Part shown: piece by piece, positions 1 through 7,579 of the stretch
How positions within the stretch are numbered: position 1 is the first letter of the stretch
How the letters are laid out: each line of letters starts with the position of its first letter
Source: an uncultured Acidimicrobiales bacterium
GTDB lineage: Bacteria; Actinomycetota; Acidimicrobiia; Acidimicrobiales; SHLQ01
Reading direction: 5' to 3'
Assembly (NCBI GenBank): GCA_938038815.1
Contig: CALHTF010000086.1
Span: 1-45,504, forward strand
Length of the DNA: 45,504 nucleotides
Made by a program: the position numbers and the translations under genes
Notes under the pieces: model-generated
What the model was told of the DNA's origin: nothing
The model's input: the letters and a program-made list of their open reading frames with translations, nothing else
Databases searched by the model: none

Positions 1-31
1 GCCTTCTTGATGAAGTCCTAGAAGGATCTTG

Positions 32-250
32 CTACACAGGTGGTGGCGTGTCGCCGCGTCCGTCGGCGTCTTCTTCGGCGAACTCCACGTCCCAGCGGTC
101 GAGGCAGTCGGCGCATCGGAACGCAATGATGTCGCCCGACCGGAATCCGTCTTCAGGGCCAACGGTGAGGCGGTAGCAGTCGCCGCCGCAGTCGACGCAG
201 GTGATCTTGTCGGGAACTTCCACAGCCAGACCGTAGTGGGCGCGGCCCAA
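32..250 (-). CDS. Small zinc-ribbon-like hypothetical protein
   Basis: A 72-residue protein with two cysteine clusters: CVDCGGDC near residues 18-25 and CADC near residues 46-49. This spacing suggests a zinc ribbon. Between them is a short hydrophilic stretch, and the tail is acidic and ends PPPV. It starts with TTG at 250, 14 nt after the stop of the methyltransferase on the same strand, so the two are probably cotranscribed. I do not recognise a named family or function. The TTG start is the only start codon available near the front, so the exact N-terminus is uncertain. Metal binding is inferred from the cysteines alone. Confidence 0.6.
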   Translation of the reverse strand: MGRAHYGLAVEVPDKITCVDCGGDCYRLTVGPEDGFRSGDIIAFRCADCLDRWDVEFAEEDADGRGDTPPPV

Positions 251-264
251 ATCGGTGCCTTGGG

Positions 265-912
265 CTAGCGCACCTGCATACGGGTGTAGATCACCTTGAT
301 GGCCTTGCCGTATTCGGGGTGGCCGGGCAGGTACGGCTGCGGGTCGGAGAACTCGGCGCTAGCGAGGCCGTCGGCTTCGACGCGACCAACCGAAGCCTCG
401 GTGTCACGGGGGTCCCACAGGTCGGTTCGTTGCGAGAAGATGACGACTCCGCCGGGCTGGGTGACCCGAACCAGTTCGCGGATGACCGGCTCGGGTTCCT
501 GGAGGTAGGTAAAGACCCCGGCGCTCGCCACACCGGCGAACTGATCGTCGTCGAACGGGAGGGGTTTGTTGAGGTCGCCGTGGACCAGTGCCGCGTAGGC
601 GTTGCGATGGCCAGCGAGCGCCAACGAGTCGGTCGAGAAGTCGATCCCGATCACCGTGGCGAAGCCGGTGGCCCGCAATGCGGCTCCGGTTCGGCCCGTT
701 CCACAGCCCGCGTCGAGGATCTCTGCCGATGGGCCGGTAGTTTGCAGCACCGTTGCGCCGAGCATTGCGGCGACCGTTTCGGGCACCTCGTAGCCCCAAC
801 TGGAAACGTCGTCGTCGTAACTGGGCGACCATGAGTCATAGAGCGCAACGAGCTCTTCGGTCGAGGCGGCGAACTGGGCGGAGAGTTCGCTGGAGTCATG
901 CTGGTCGGTCAC
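265..912 (-). CDS. Class I SAM-dependent methyltransferase
   Basis: A 215-residue protein with the Rossmann-fold SAM-binding motif I (LDAGCGTGRTG, about residue 66) and a motif II acidic end after GIDFS. The later VTQPGGVVIFS segment is typical of motif III in small-molecule methyltransferases (Methyltransf_11/25 type). The substrate cannot be told from sequence. It starts with GTG at 912 (protein begins MTDQHDSSEL). It is divergent from rsmD, with only about 70 nt between the two starts, which must hold both promoters. The small zinc-ribbon gene follows 14 nt downstream on the same strand. Confidence 0.85.
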   Translation of the reverse strand: MTDQHDSSELSAQFAASTEELVALYDSWSPSYDDDVSSWGYEVPETVAAMLGATVLQTTGPSAEILDAGCGTGRTGAALRATGFATVIGIDFSTDSLALAGHRNAYAALVHGDLNKPLPFDDDQFAGVASAGVFTYLQEPEPVIRELVRVTQPGGVVIFSQRTDLWDPRDTEASVGRVEADGLASAEFSDPQPYLPGHPEYGKAIKVIYTRMQVR

Positions 913-972
913 ACGCCAGGTTTAGCCCGCCGAGCGATCACACCCGAAAGTGAGCCTGGGGGTGCTGCCATC

Positions 973-978
973 TATGGT
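973..978 (+). promoter_or_regulatory. -10-like box for leaderless rsmD
   Basis: TATGGT lies 6 nt before the ATG at 985. This spacing puts the transcription start at or next to the start codon. No Shine-Dalgarno sequence is seen. Inferred from spacing only. Confidence 0.4.
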
Positions 979-984
979 GGAGCG

Positions 985-1554
985 ATGCGCGTAGTTGCCG
1001 GAACGGCCCGAGGCCTTCGACTCCTTGCTCCGGAGGGCACCGACGTGCGGCCCACCACCAGCAGGGTTCGCGAAGCCACGTTTAATGCGTTGTACAGCCT
1101 CGGGTTGATCGAGGGGGCGGTGGTGGTCGATCTGTTCGGCGGTACGGGAGCGATGGCGATCGAAGCGCTGTCGCGAGGCGCCAGCTACGCCCACATCGTC
1201 GACCAGGCACCGCGGGCGATCGGCGCGATCGAGGAGAACCTCGAAACCACCAAGTTCGAAGACCGAGCAACCGTGCATCGGCGCGACGCGTTCAGCTACC
1301 TCGGCTTGCTGGAATCGAACGGTACGGAGGTTGACCTGGTGATTGTCGATCCGCCGTATCGTTTTGACCAGTGGGACGAATTGTTCGCGGCGCTGCCCGA
1401 CGCCACAGTGGTGGTCGAGTCGGGCGAAGAGCTCGATCCGGGACCGCAGTGGTCCAACATTCGGACCCGTACCTACGGGGGTAGCGTGGTGATGATTATG
1501 GAACGAGCGGCCGAGACAACGTCTCACGCCCCAACAACGGAGACGTCGACATGA
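985..1554 (+). CDS. rsmD: 16S rRNA (guanine966-N2)-methyltransferase RsmD
   Basis: A 189-residue methyltransferase. The N-terminal MRVVAGTARGLRL and RPTTSRVREATFNAL are the usual RsmD opening, followed by the SAM motif DLFGGTGAMAIEALSRGA. The catalytic motif DPPY near residue 120 marks enzymes that methylate exocyclic amino groups of nucleic acids. The family methylates G966 of 16S rRNA in the assembled 30S particle. The ATG at 985 was chosen over the in-frame upstream start at 898 because the family begins here and a -10-like box sits just before it. The stop overlaps the coaD start (ATGA), the usual rsmD-coaD arrangement. Confidence 0.92.
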   Translation: MRVVAGTARGLRLLAPEGTDVRPTTSRVREATFNALYSLGLIEGAVVVDLFGGTGAMAIEALSRGASYAHIVDQAPRAIGAIEENLETTKFEDRATVHRRDAFSYLGLLESNGTEVDLVIVDPPYRFDQWDELFAALPDATVVVESGEELDPGPQWSNIRTRTYGGSVVMIMERAAETTSHAPTTETST

Positions 1555-2057
1555 CTCGAGTGCTTTATCCAGGATCGTTCGACCCGGTACATCTCGGGCA
1601 TCTAGAAATCGTCGAAAGCGCGTCGGCGCTGTTCGACAGCGTGGTTGTGGCGGCGGTCGGCAACCCATCGAAGGGCAAAGGCCTGTTCTCGCTCGAGGAA
1701 CGCCAGGCCATGTTGCGCGAAAGTTTTAGCCACCTCGACAACGTCGAGGTGATGAGTTTTTCTACTCTTGTGGTTAATGTTGCCAAAGAGGTCTCGGCGG
1801 ACTTCATCGTGAAGGGGCTTCGAGTCGTTCAAGACTTTGAGAGCGAACTTCAGATGGCGCAGATGAACAAGGAGATTTCGGGAGTGGAAACACTTTTCTT
1901 GCCCACCGCATCTCGGCGATCATTTCTTGCCTCAAAACTCATCCGCGAGATCGCCAGTTTCGGCGGCGATGTGTCAACAATGGTTCCTTCACCCGTTCTC
2001 GAACGACTCAACGAGCGGGTGGGAAACCCAGCGGCCAAACCAACCAATGAGGGTTGA
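1551..2057 (+). CDS. coaD: Phosphopantetheine adenylyltransferase
   Basis: A 168-residue enzyme of the nucleotidyltransferase superfamily. It catalyses the fourth step of coenzyme A synthesis, joining ATP and 4'-phosphopantetheine to give dephospho-CoA. The N-terminal LYPGSFDPVHLGHLEI holds the family HxGH signature, and FIVKGLRVVQDFESELQMA matches the conserved substrate-binding block. Length is normal (about 160). It overlaps rsmD by 4 nt and its TGA overlaps the next ATG (TGATG), so translation is probably coupled along this operon. CoA from this step supplies the phosphopantetheine arm of the acyl carrier protein encoded 3 kb downstream. Confidence 0.96.
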   Translation: MTRVLYPGSFDPVHLGHLEIVESASALFDSVVVAAVGNPSKGKGLFSLEERQAMLRESFSHLDNVEVMSFSTLVVNVAKEVSADFIVKGLRVVQDFESELQMAQMNKEISGVETLFLPTASRRSFLASKLIREIASFGGDVSTMVPSPVLERLNERVGNPAAKPTNEG

Positions 2058-2695
2058 TGACTGAATTCGACAGCGACCTTGAACCAATGGACCACGAGGT
2101 ACCTTCTTCCTCGTCGTCGTCGGACTACGCCCCACCCGAAGCCGAAGCACTGATTCGCCGGACGATCGGGCTGATCGACGCCGCCCGTCCAATGCCGTTG
2201 TCGACCTCGTCGATGATCAACAAAGAAGAAGTGCTTGAGCTGCTGCACGAAGCCGTCGAGCGGATGCCCGACGAACTCCGGGCCGCTCGGTGGCTGATGA
2301 AGGAGCGCGAGGAATACCTCGCCAAGGTTCGTCGCGAAGGCGACGACATCATCGAGCTCTCCCAAACCCAGGCTGCTCGCATGGTCGAGCGGACCGAGGT
2401 GGTTCGGGCCGCCGAGAAGCGGGCCCGCGAAATCGTCGAAGCCGCCGAATCTGACGCTCGCCGCATGCGCCTCGAAACCGAAGACTTTTGCGACCAGAAG
2501 CTGGGCAGCTTTGAAAACGTGCTCGAACGCACGATGCAGGTCGTGCAACAGGGCCGATCAAAGCTTCAGCGCAACCCACTCGCAGAAGCGGCCAACGGTG
2601 CACCGGGCCCCGCAGCCGAGCCAGCCCCGGCCGAGCAGGCACTCCCAGACCCCGAAGCCGACGCTGGCGGGTTCTTCGACCAAGACGGGGCCTAG
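2057..2695 (+). CDS. Coiled-coil protein at the SepIVA locus
   Basis: A 212-residue hydrophilic protein with a long charged helical region (about residues 60-165, rich in Glu, Arg, Ala and Lys) that should form a coiled coil. The tail after about residue 175 is Ala/Pro/Glu-rich and disordered. There is no membrane segment. In mycobacteria the gene at this place (between coaD/rpmB-type genes and DUF177-rnc-fpg-smc) is the DivIVA-like septation factor SepIVA (Rv2927c). Position and coiled-coil character support a similar cell-division or scaffold role here, but I do not see a clear DivIVA N-terminal motif. ATG 2057 overlaps the coaD stop by one base. A TTG at 2054 is an alternative start. Confidence 0.65.
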   Translation: MTEFDSDLEPMDHEVPSSSSSSDYAPPEAEALIRRTIGLIDAARPMPLSTSSMINKEEVLELLHEAVERMPDELRAARWLMKEREEYLAKVRREGDDIIELSQTQAARMVERTEVVRAAEKRAREIVEAAESDARRMRLETEDFCDQKLGSFENVLERTMQVVQQGRSKLQRNPLAEAANGAPGPAAEPAPAEQALPDPEADAGGFFDQDGA

Positions 2696-2718
2696 GCTTT
2701 ACGCCCGAGGTCGACCAC

Positions 2719-3267
2719 ATGCCGAAGTACAACTACGACCCGAGCGCCGAGGATCGGCCACGCGCCGACGGCCGGCTGGTGCTCGGCATTGGCGACATCC
2801 GGGGCAAGGTCGGAGCCGAACGCGAAATTGCCTACGGGGTCGACCTGGGCGAGCTCGGACTCGAGTCGGCCCACGTCGCCGTGGTGGGCGAGGTGGCGCT
2901 CGACCTGGTTCTGGGTGTGATCACCGAAGGTATGGGTCTTGACGGAACCGCCGACGCCTCGTGGGCGGGGGAGTGCCGGCGATGCCTCAACGAGGTGAAA
3001 GGCAAAACAACCGCCGAGGTGCACGAGATCTTCGAAGCTCGACCGACCGAGGGCGAGACCTACCCGCTCGGTGTCGAGACGGTCGACATCGAGCCGGCGG
3101 TTCGAGACGCCATTCTGCTTGCGCTGCCGCTGACGCCGTTGTGTCGCGACGACTGCCCCGGCCCTGATCCGGAGCGTTTCCCGACCACCGTCGAGTCCGA
3201 CGAACCGGTCGAACGTAAGCCCGACCCTCGTTGGGCCGCCCTCGACGGCCTAAACTTCGACGAGTAG
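2719..3267 (+). CDS. DUF177 (YceD-like) protein
   Basis: A 182-residue member of the YceD/DUF177 family, almost always found just before rpmF. The family hallmark WAGECRRCLNEV (two Cys) is at about residues 79-90. A second pair, in LTPLCRDDCPG, lies near residues 137-147, and together they could bind a metal ion. The family is linked to 23S rRNA accumulation (E. coli YceD; plant homologues), but the biochemical role is not settled. It is followed by rpmF with an 88-nt gap, part of the expected coaD-DUF177-rpmF-plsX order. Confidence 0.88.
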   Translation: MPKYNYDPSAEDRPRADGRLVLGIGDIRGKVGAEREIAYGVDLGELGLESAHVAVVGEVALDLVLGVITEGMGLDGTADASWAGECRRCLNEVKGKTTAEVHEIFEARPTEGETYPLGVETVDIEPAVRDAILLALPLTPLCRDDCPGPDPERFPTTVESDEPVERKPDPRWAALDGLNFDE

Positions 3268-3355
3268 ACCGCGGCCCGTCTTCACACTTTTGCGTAAGGG
3301 CCGATAGCATCGAGCGTTCGCGCCGTGCCTGGTGCGCGAGTTCACAGGAGCAACA

Positions 3356-3535
3356 ATGGCAGTACCGAAGAAGAAAACTTCTAAAGCGAAGAGCCGCAGC
3401 CGTCGTGCATCGGCTTGGAAACTCGACGCTCCCGCAAAGAGCGTGTGCCCACGCTGCAACGTAACCAAGCTGCCCCACCGGGTGTGCGGTAGCTGCGGCT
3501 GGTACAACGGCCGCCAGGCAATCGAAGTCGAGTAA
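3356..3535 (+). CDS. rpmF: 50S ribosomal protein L32
   Basis: A 59-residue basic protein. It begins MAVPKKKTSKAKSRSRRA, the standard L32 opening, and carries the zinc-binding pairs CPRC and CGSC (about residues 27-44). It is therefore the Cys-containing (C+) paralogue type. The ATG at 3356 was chosen over an upstream in-frame start at 3332 because an AGGAG ribosome binding site lies 5 nt before it and the family begins here. It precedes plsX by 9 nt, the widespread rpmF-plsX pairing that links ribosome and membrane lipid synthesis. Confidence 0.97.
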   Translation: MAVPKKKTSKAKSRSRRASAWKLDAPAKSVCPRCNVTKLPHRVCGSCGWYNGRQAIEVE

Positions 3536-3544
3536 GCAACCCAC

Positions 3545-4534
3545 GTGAGTCAGCTTCCTATCGCCCTCGATGCAATGGGTGGCGACAACGCACCGAGCGC
3601 GATCGTCGCTGGTGCTCGGGTAGCCGCCGAAGAACACGGCATCAATGTTCTGCTCGTAGGCCGCCCCGATGAGTTGGGCGATGTTGGCGACCTCGAAGTC
3701 CTGCCCGCGAGCGAAGTAATCGCTATGGACGCCGAGCCCGGTTCGAGCGTCCGGCGGATGAAAGATTCGAGCTTGGTTCGAGCTGCTGAAGCGGTTCGCG
3801 ACGGCAAGGCGTCGGCCATGATTTCGGCGGGCAACACCGGCGCCACGATGGCCAGCGCGTTGCTGCGTATGGGCCGAATCAAAGGGGTGAGCCGCCCAGC
3901 GATCGCTACCCCGATTCCACGGCTGGCCGGTACGCCGACGGTCTTGCTCGATGCCGGCGCTAACGCCGACTGCACCCCCGAGATGCTCGAGCAGTTTGCT
4001 CGCATGGGGGCAATCTTTTGTCGCGACCGCTACGGGGTCGACAAGCCCAAGGTGGCGCTGTTGTCGATCGGCGAAGAGGCGGGCAAAGGAAATGCGCTGG
4101 TCAAAGAGACCTATTCCGCTATGGAACAGGTGCCGTGGGGTGCGCTTGGCGCGGAGTTCATTGGCAACGTCGAGGGCCGTGACCTGATGACCGACGATGC
4201 CGACGTGGTGGTCACCGACGGCTTTACCGGAAACGTGGCCCTCAAGACCCTCGAGGGTGGCATGAAGACCCTCATCGCTGGTCTGTTCGACGCCTTTGGG
4301 TCGTCGCCCGAAGCCGAAGCTGCTGCGGGCGACCTCGCCCCGGCGCTCGAACCGCTCTACCGCCGGTTTAACCCCGACACGTACGGTTCGGCCGTGCTGC
4401 TGGGGGTCAACGGGGTGTGCATGATCAGCCACGGGTCTTCCTCGGGTCCGGCGATGACCAATGCGTTGGTAACCACCGCCGAATTACTCGAGACCGACGT
4501 CGTCGAGCACCTACGCACCGCAATCGCCGAGTAA
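3545..4534 (+). CDS. plsX: Phosphate acyltransferase PlsX
   Basis: A 329-residue enzyme that makes acyl-phosphate from acyl-ACP and phosphate, the entry step of the PlsX-PlsY route to phosphatidic acid. The start LPIALDAMGGDNAPSAIVAG is diagnostic, as are SAGNTGATMASALLRMGRIKG and the C-terminal LGVNGVCMISHGSS. Length is typical. It starts with GTG at 3545, nine bases after rpmF, and ends just before a strong terminator hairpin, so rsmD-to-plsX may form one transcription unit. Its acyl donor, the acyl carrier protein, is encoded next. Confidence 0.96.
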   Translation: MSQLPIALDAMGGDNAPSAIVAGARVAAEEHGINVLLVGRPDELGDVGDLEVLPASEVIAMDAEPGSSVRRMKDSSLVRAAEAVRDGKASAMISAGNTGATMASALLRMGRIKGVSRPAIATPIPRLAGTPTVLLDAGANADCTPEMLEQFARMGAIFCRDRYGVDKPKVALLSIGEEAGKGNALVKETYSAMEQVPWGALGAEFIGNVEGRDLMTDDADVVVTDGFTGNVALKTLEGGMKTLIAGLFDAFGSSPEAEAAAGDLAPALEPLYRRFNPDTYGSAVLLGVNGVCMISHGSSSGPAMTNALVTTAELLETDVVEHLRTAIAE

Positions 4535-4538
4535 AAGA

Positions 4539-4567
4539 AAGAACGCGGGGTCAGACCCCGCGTTCTT
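4539..4567 (+). terminator. Rho-independent-type terminator after plsX
   Basis: A perfect 14-bp inverted repeat (arms 4539-4552 and 4554-4567, around GAACGCGGGGTC) with a very tight loop, followed by CCTTT. It lies 5 nt after the plsX stop and separates plsX from the acpP promoter region. Confidence 0.8.
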
Positions 4568-4717
4568 CCTTTACCGCGCGCTCCCTTTGCTCACTATTTG
4601 TGGTAAATTGGGCACAGAACGTGGGAATCCGGGTTCCGGGTGTCGCTGATCGAGATTGTCCAAACGTGACTGTTTGCGCTGGTCAGCCGCATTTCTTGGA
4701 GATCGCCCGACCCTTTT

Positions 4718-4783
4718 CACAAGCGCACAAATTTCTACTTTGGTAGGTTTCACGTTCTTGTAGTGCGTACACAAGCGCACAAA
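4718..4783 (+). promoter_or_regulatory. Paired 14-bp direct repeats upstream of acpP
   Basis: The sequence CACAAGCGCACAAA occurs twice, at 4718-4731 and 4770-4783, 52 nt apart (about five helical turns). The second copy also forms an inverted repeat GTGCG...CGCAC (4763-4767 and 4776-4780). The 270-nt gap between the plsX terminator and acpP has no other gene. This looks like an operator pair for a regulator of the acpP-rnc-fpg unit. The regulator is unknown, and no clear -35/-10 pair was identified. Confidence 0.5.
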
Positions 4784-4838
4784 CTGCAGTCGGAGAAAGA
4801 GCAACATGCCGGCAGAAACCCATATGGAAGGACCACCA

Positions 4839-5099
4839 ATGAATCGAGACGAAGTTCTCACCCTCATTCGTGAACGGTTGGCCGACATTCTCGAAATCGA
4901 ACCCGACACCATCGGCGAAGGCGACTCCTTTCAGGACGACCTCGACGCCGACTCGTTGGCTCTGATCGAGCTCGTCGAAGCCCTCGAAGAGGAAGTCGGC
5001 GAACGCACCGTTGGCTTCCGTATCGAAGACGACGACCTCGAAGACCTCAAAACAGTGCGCGACGCGGTGGACTATGTCGTCACCCGAACAGCAGGCTAA
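4839..5099 (+). CDS. acpP: Acyl carrier protein
   Basis: An 86-residue acidic protein. The motif DADSLALIELVEALEEE carries the serine that takes the 4'-phosphopantetheine arm. The rest is a typical four-helix ACP with an insertion (VGERTVGFRIEDDDLEDL) slightly longer than in E. coli AcpP. It carries growing acyl chains in type II fatty acid synthesis and donates to PlsX. ATG 4839 is preferred (GGAAGGA about 8 nt upstream). ATG 4806 and 4824 are in-frame alternatives. The 3' end overlaps rnc by 26 nt, so the two are translationally linked. Confidence 0.93.
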   Translation: MNRDEVLTLIRERLADILEIEPDTIGEGDSFQDDLDADSLALIELVEALEEEVGERTVGFRIEDDDLEDLKTVRDAVDYVVTRTAG

Positions 5100-5868
5100 C
5101 CAAGCCAGTTCTGTTGAACTGAGCCGTCGACTCGAGCACGAATTCAACGACCTGTCGTTGTTGGAGCTCGCGCTCACGCACCGTTCGTGGTGCGCCGAAG
5201 TCGACGCCGACGAATCGAACGAACGGCTGGAGTTTCTCGGCGACGCGGTACTCGGTATGGCGATCACCGACGAGCTGTACAAACGGTTTCCCGGACGCTC
5301 CGAGGGCGAACTCGCCAAGGTCCGGGCCGCCGTAGTGAGTTCGACTTCGCTGGCCACCGTGGCCTTGCAACTCGACCTTGGGCCGCACCTGCGGCTCGGG
5401 CGAGGCGAAGACGCATCGGGCGGGCGGGCGAAGAGTTCGATTCTGGCCGACGCGACCGAAGCCATTATTGGCGCCGTGTACCTCGACGGCGGCTGGGAAG
5501 CCGCCCGAGCATTGGTGATTCGTCTGCTCGGTGAAGAAGTTGTCGATGTCACCGCGGCCGGCCCCGGTGCCAGCGACTACAAAACCCGCTTGCAGGAACT
5601 CGCCGCTCATCTGGGCTTTGGCCCTCCCGACTATCAGGTTGGCGAGTCCGGCCCCGATCACGACAAACGATTCCAAGCCACCGTGCACGTCGGCGGCACT
5701 GCCCGAGGCGCCGGAGAAGGCACCTCAAAGAAGCAGGCTGAGCAAAACGCCGCAGCCGAAGCGTGGGCCGTGTTGGCCCCGTCCACTCCCACCAACAACC
5801 CGATTGAAACCATGACCGATCAGTCCCCGTCCACGACTACCCCGATTCGAGAACAAGCCGATGTTTGA
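5074..5868 (+). CDS. rnc: Ribonuclease III
   Basis: A 264-residue double-strand-specific endoribonuclease used in rRNA and mRNA processing. The signature NERLEFLGDAVLG lies near residue 46 with the metal-binding Glu/Asp. A second catalytic acidic cluster is DATEAIIGAVYLDGG (about residue 128). A C-terminal dsRNA-binding domain runs from about DYKTRLQELAA to KKQAEQNAAAEAW. The last ~30 residues are Pro/Thr-rich and extra. ATG 5074 lies inside acpP (26-nt overlap), with GGTGG upstream. No other start codon gives the full RNase III fold. It overlaps the Fpg-like gene by 8 nt. Confidence 0.95.
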   Translation: MSSPEQQANQASSVELSRRLEHEFNDLSLLELALTHRSWCAEVDADESNERLEFLGDAVLGMAITDELYKRFPGRSEGELAKVRAAVVSSTSLATVALQLDLGPHLRLGRGEDASGGRAKSSILADATEAIIGAVYLDGGWEAARALVIRLLGEEVVDVTAAGPGASDYKTRLQELAAHLGFGPPDYQVGESGPDHDKRFQATVHVGGTARGAGEGTSKKQAEQNAAAEAWAVLAPSTPTNNPIETMTDQSPSTTTPIREQADV

Positions 5869-6694
5869 GCTTCCAGAAATTGAAACCATGAAGCGCGACC
5901 TCGAGCGTGAGGTCGTCGGTAAGAAGATCAAGACCGTTACCGCCGAGGGCATGACCGTGCTCGGCAAGTACAAGAACCGCAAGGCGTTCACCAACTTGTT
6001 GGTCGGCCACAAGATCACCTTGGTCGACCGGGTTGGGCTCAACCTGTTGTTCTACACCGACGAAGGCGACGTACTGGTCGCCGAGGCCAACAAGACCATG
6101 CGACCCCACCGCGCAACGAACAAGGCAGCCACCCACGATGGCACCGAAGTGGTTATCACCTTCACCCAGCATGGACAGCTGCGCTTTGTCGACGAAAAGG
6201 GCAAAGGCGAGCTGTACGTAATCGCCGCCGACGATGTTGAAGATGCGGTGGCCGCTATGGCGCCCCAAGGGCTCGACCCGGTCGCCGAACCGCTGTCATG
6301 GACCCACTTTGGCGAACTGCTTCGTCACAGCGACACGGCGCTCAAGACCATGCTCACCGACACCAAGATCATCATGGGTATCGGCAACATGTACACCGAC
6401 GAGATCTTGTTCACCTCGGGCCTCAAGTACGACCGCAACAGCACGTCGCTGTCGAGCCAGGAAGTCCGGCGCCTCTACCGGGCGCTGGTCGAAACCCTGC
6501 ACGACGCCATGAAGTACCGGGGCACCACCCTCGACGGGAACTACTACCTCGACGTGTTTGGCGAAGCCGGCATCTACCAGGATCACCTCCAGGTCTGGGA
6601 CCGCGAAGGCGAACTCAGCCCCCGGTCCCGAGCACCAATCCAAAAGACCAAGTTCAACGGCGCCGTAACCTACTACTGCGAAACCCAGGTCTAA
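5861..6694 (+). CDS. Fpg/Nei-family protein lacking catalytic residues
   Basis: A 277-residue homologue of formamidopyrimidine-DNA glycosylase at the place where canonical fpg (mutM) sits in actinobacteria (rnc-fpg-smc). The N-terminus is MFELPEIET, where active enzymes have MPELPE: the catalytic Pro2 is Phe, while Glu3 and Glu6 remain. The lysine equivalent to E. coli Lys57 is missing (RVGLNLLF replaces RRAKYLLL). The helix-two-turn-helix part is kept (MGIGNMYTDEILF). The C-terminal zinc finger has lost three of its four Cys (SPRSRAPI, then YYCETQV). It probably binds DNA but should not act as a normal bifunctional glycosylase. A divergent Fpg-like subfamily with similar N-termini is known in other bacteria, of unclear function. 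Confidence 0.85.
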   Translation: MFELPEIETMKRDLEREVVGKKIKTVTAEGMTVLGKYKNRKAFTNLLVGHKITLVDRVGLNLLFYTDEGDVLVAEANKTMRPHRATNKAATHDGTEVVITFTQHGQLRFVDEKGKGELYVIAADDVEDAVAAMAPQGLDPVAEPLSWTHFGELLRHSDTALKTMLTDTKIIMGIGNMYTDEILFTSGLKYDRNSTSLSSQEVRRLYRALVETLHDAMKYRGTTLDGNYYLDVFGEAGIYQDHLQVWDREGELSPRSRAPIQKTKFNGAVTYYCETQV

Positions 6695-6712
6695 ATCTCT
6701 GGTCAGTCGCTC

Positions 6713-7468
6713 GCAAGCTCGCTCCTTCTGCGCTTCGCTATTTTCGACATCCGGCGCCCCTCGCCCTCCGCTGGCGCTCCGGGCTCTTTGACCGCTTTCC
6801 CCGAAATTTTCGCGTGGAACCCACTCTGAGCGGTTCAAACGCGATTAGAAAGCTGGGTTAGGGCTTGCCGGCACGTGGCCGCGGTTTGCCGGTACTTCGG
6901 GCACAGCGCCGCTTTCGTTCCATCAGCTTGGGCGAGGCACGCACTTCGCGACGCGAAGCTGCACGGCTCCGAAGTCGACAGTCCGGGGCCTGAGTTACTG
7001 CACTCCGTGCAGGCCGTTCCGGGGCCACGGAGTCCGTCGGTTTCGACCGCCGGGGCGGCCGAAGCCCTTACCGAGTTGCTGCGCAACTCGCGGGACCTGA
7101 GCTCCTAGAGGCCAAGGGTGCGAGCGGATATTCCTTTCACGGGTACCGAAGACGGCGCTGCACGGACAGCAACCTTGCCGCAGAGGTGCCACGGGTGTGG
7201 CCCGAGCCGACAGAAAGCGTCAGAGCTGGGACGAAGCCAACAGAAAGCGGCCAAAGAGCCCGGAGCTCGCGGAGGGCGAGGGGCGCCGGCCACGGGACAT
7301 AGCGAAGCGTGGGAGCGGAGGCGCAGCCGGAGCGACCCAAAGTGATCCGGTCCCGTACTGTCGGGCTCGGAGCCGAACCGACTGCCGGAGAGGAGCGCGA
7401 AGGCCCGAACGGCTCGGGCCGACAGCTCAGCTGTGCTCGAAGTACAAGATGACGGCGGTCACGTGCCG
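6713..7468. repeat. Gene-free GC-rich region with imperfect inverted repeats
   Basis: The 885 nt between the Fpg-like gene and smc hold no ORF with a recognisable protein, although short ORFs exist in every frame. Two inverted pairs are visible. Pair 1: 6751-6799 against 7243-7289, with a perfect 21-nt core (CCGGCGCCCCTCGCCCTCCGC) and only a few differences. A further 11-nt match, CGCTTCGCTAT, extends it outwards on the left arm. Pair 2: 6869-6906 against 7431-7468, about 79% identical. It continues weakly through 6965-6990 and 7348-7373 (GGCTCCGA and GACAGT blocks). On each arm the modules are ordered differently, so this is not one simple palindrome. It resembles a cluster of dispersed intergenic repeat units. 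Function unknown. Confidence 0.6.
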
Positions 7469-7566
7469 TTATGTCCGTCGTGCCTGGTTGTGCTGGGCGT
7501 TGGGCACCGTTCGGGTTACATCCTGAACTAACCGGTTCCCGTAATTACTTCGTTGTAATTTCCTGC

Positions 7567-7572
7567 TACGTT
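7567..7572 (+). promoter_or_regulatory. -10-like box for leaderless smc
   Basis: TACGTT lies 7 nt before the smc ATG, with TTACTT 16 nt further upstream as a possible -35. A small inverted repeat AATTAC-TTCGTT-GTAATT (7543-7560) covers the -35 region and could be an operator. No Shine-Dalgarno is present. Confidence 0.45.
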
Positions 7573-7579
7573 CGCGCGA

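Noticed and set aside
2987-4432. A 481-codon minus-strand open frame opposite DUF177, rpmF and plsX
   Set aside because: It lies across three well-supported genes on the other strand and has no recognisable domain.
6875-7108. Short ORFs in the gap before smc as real genes
   Set aside because: Every frame is open for similar lengths, the sequence is built of inverted repeats, and no protein motif is present.
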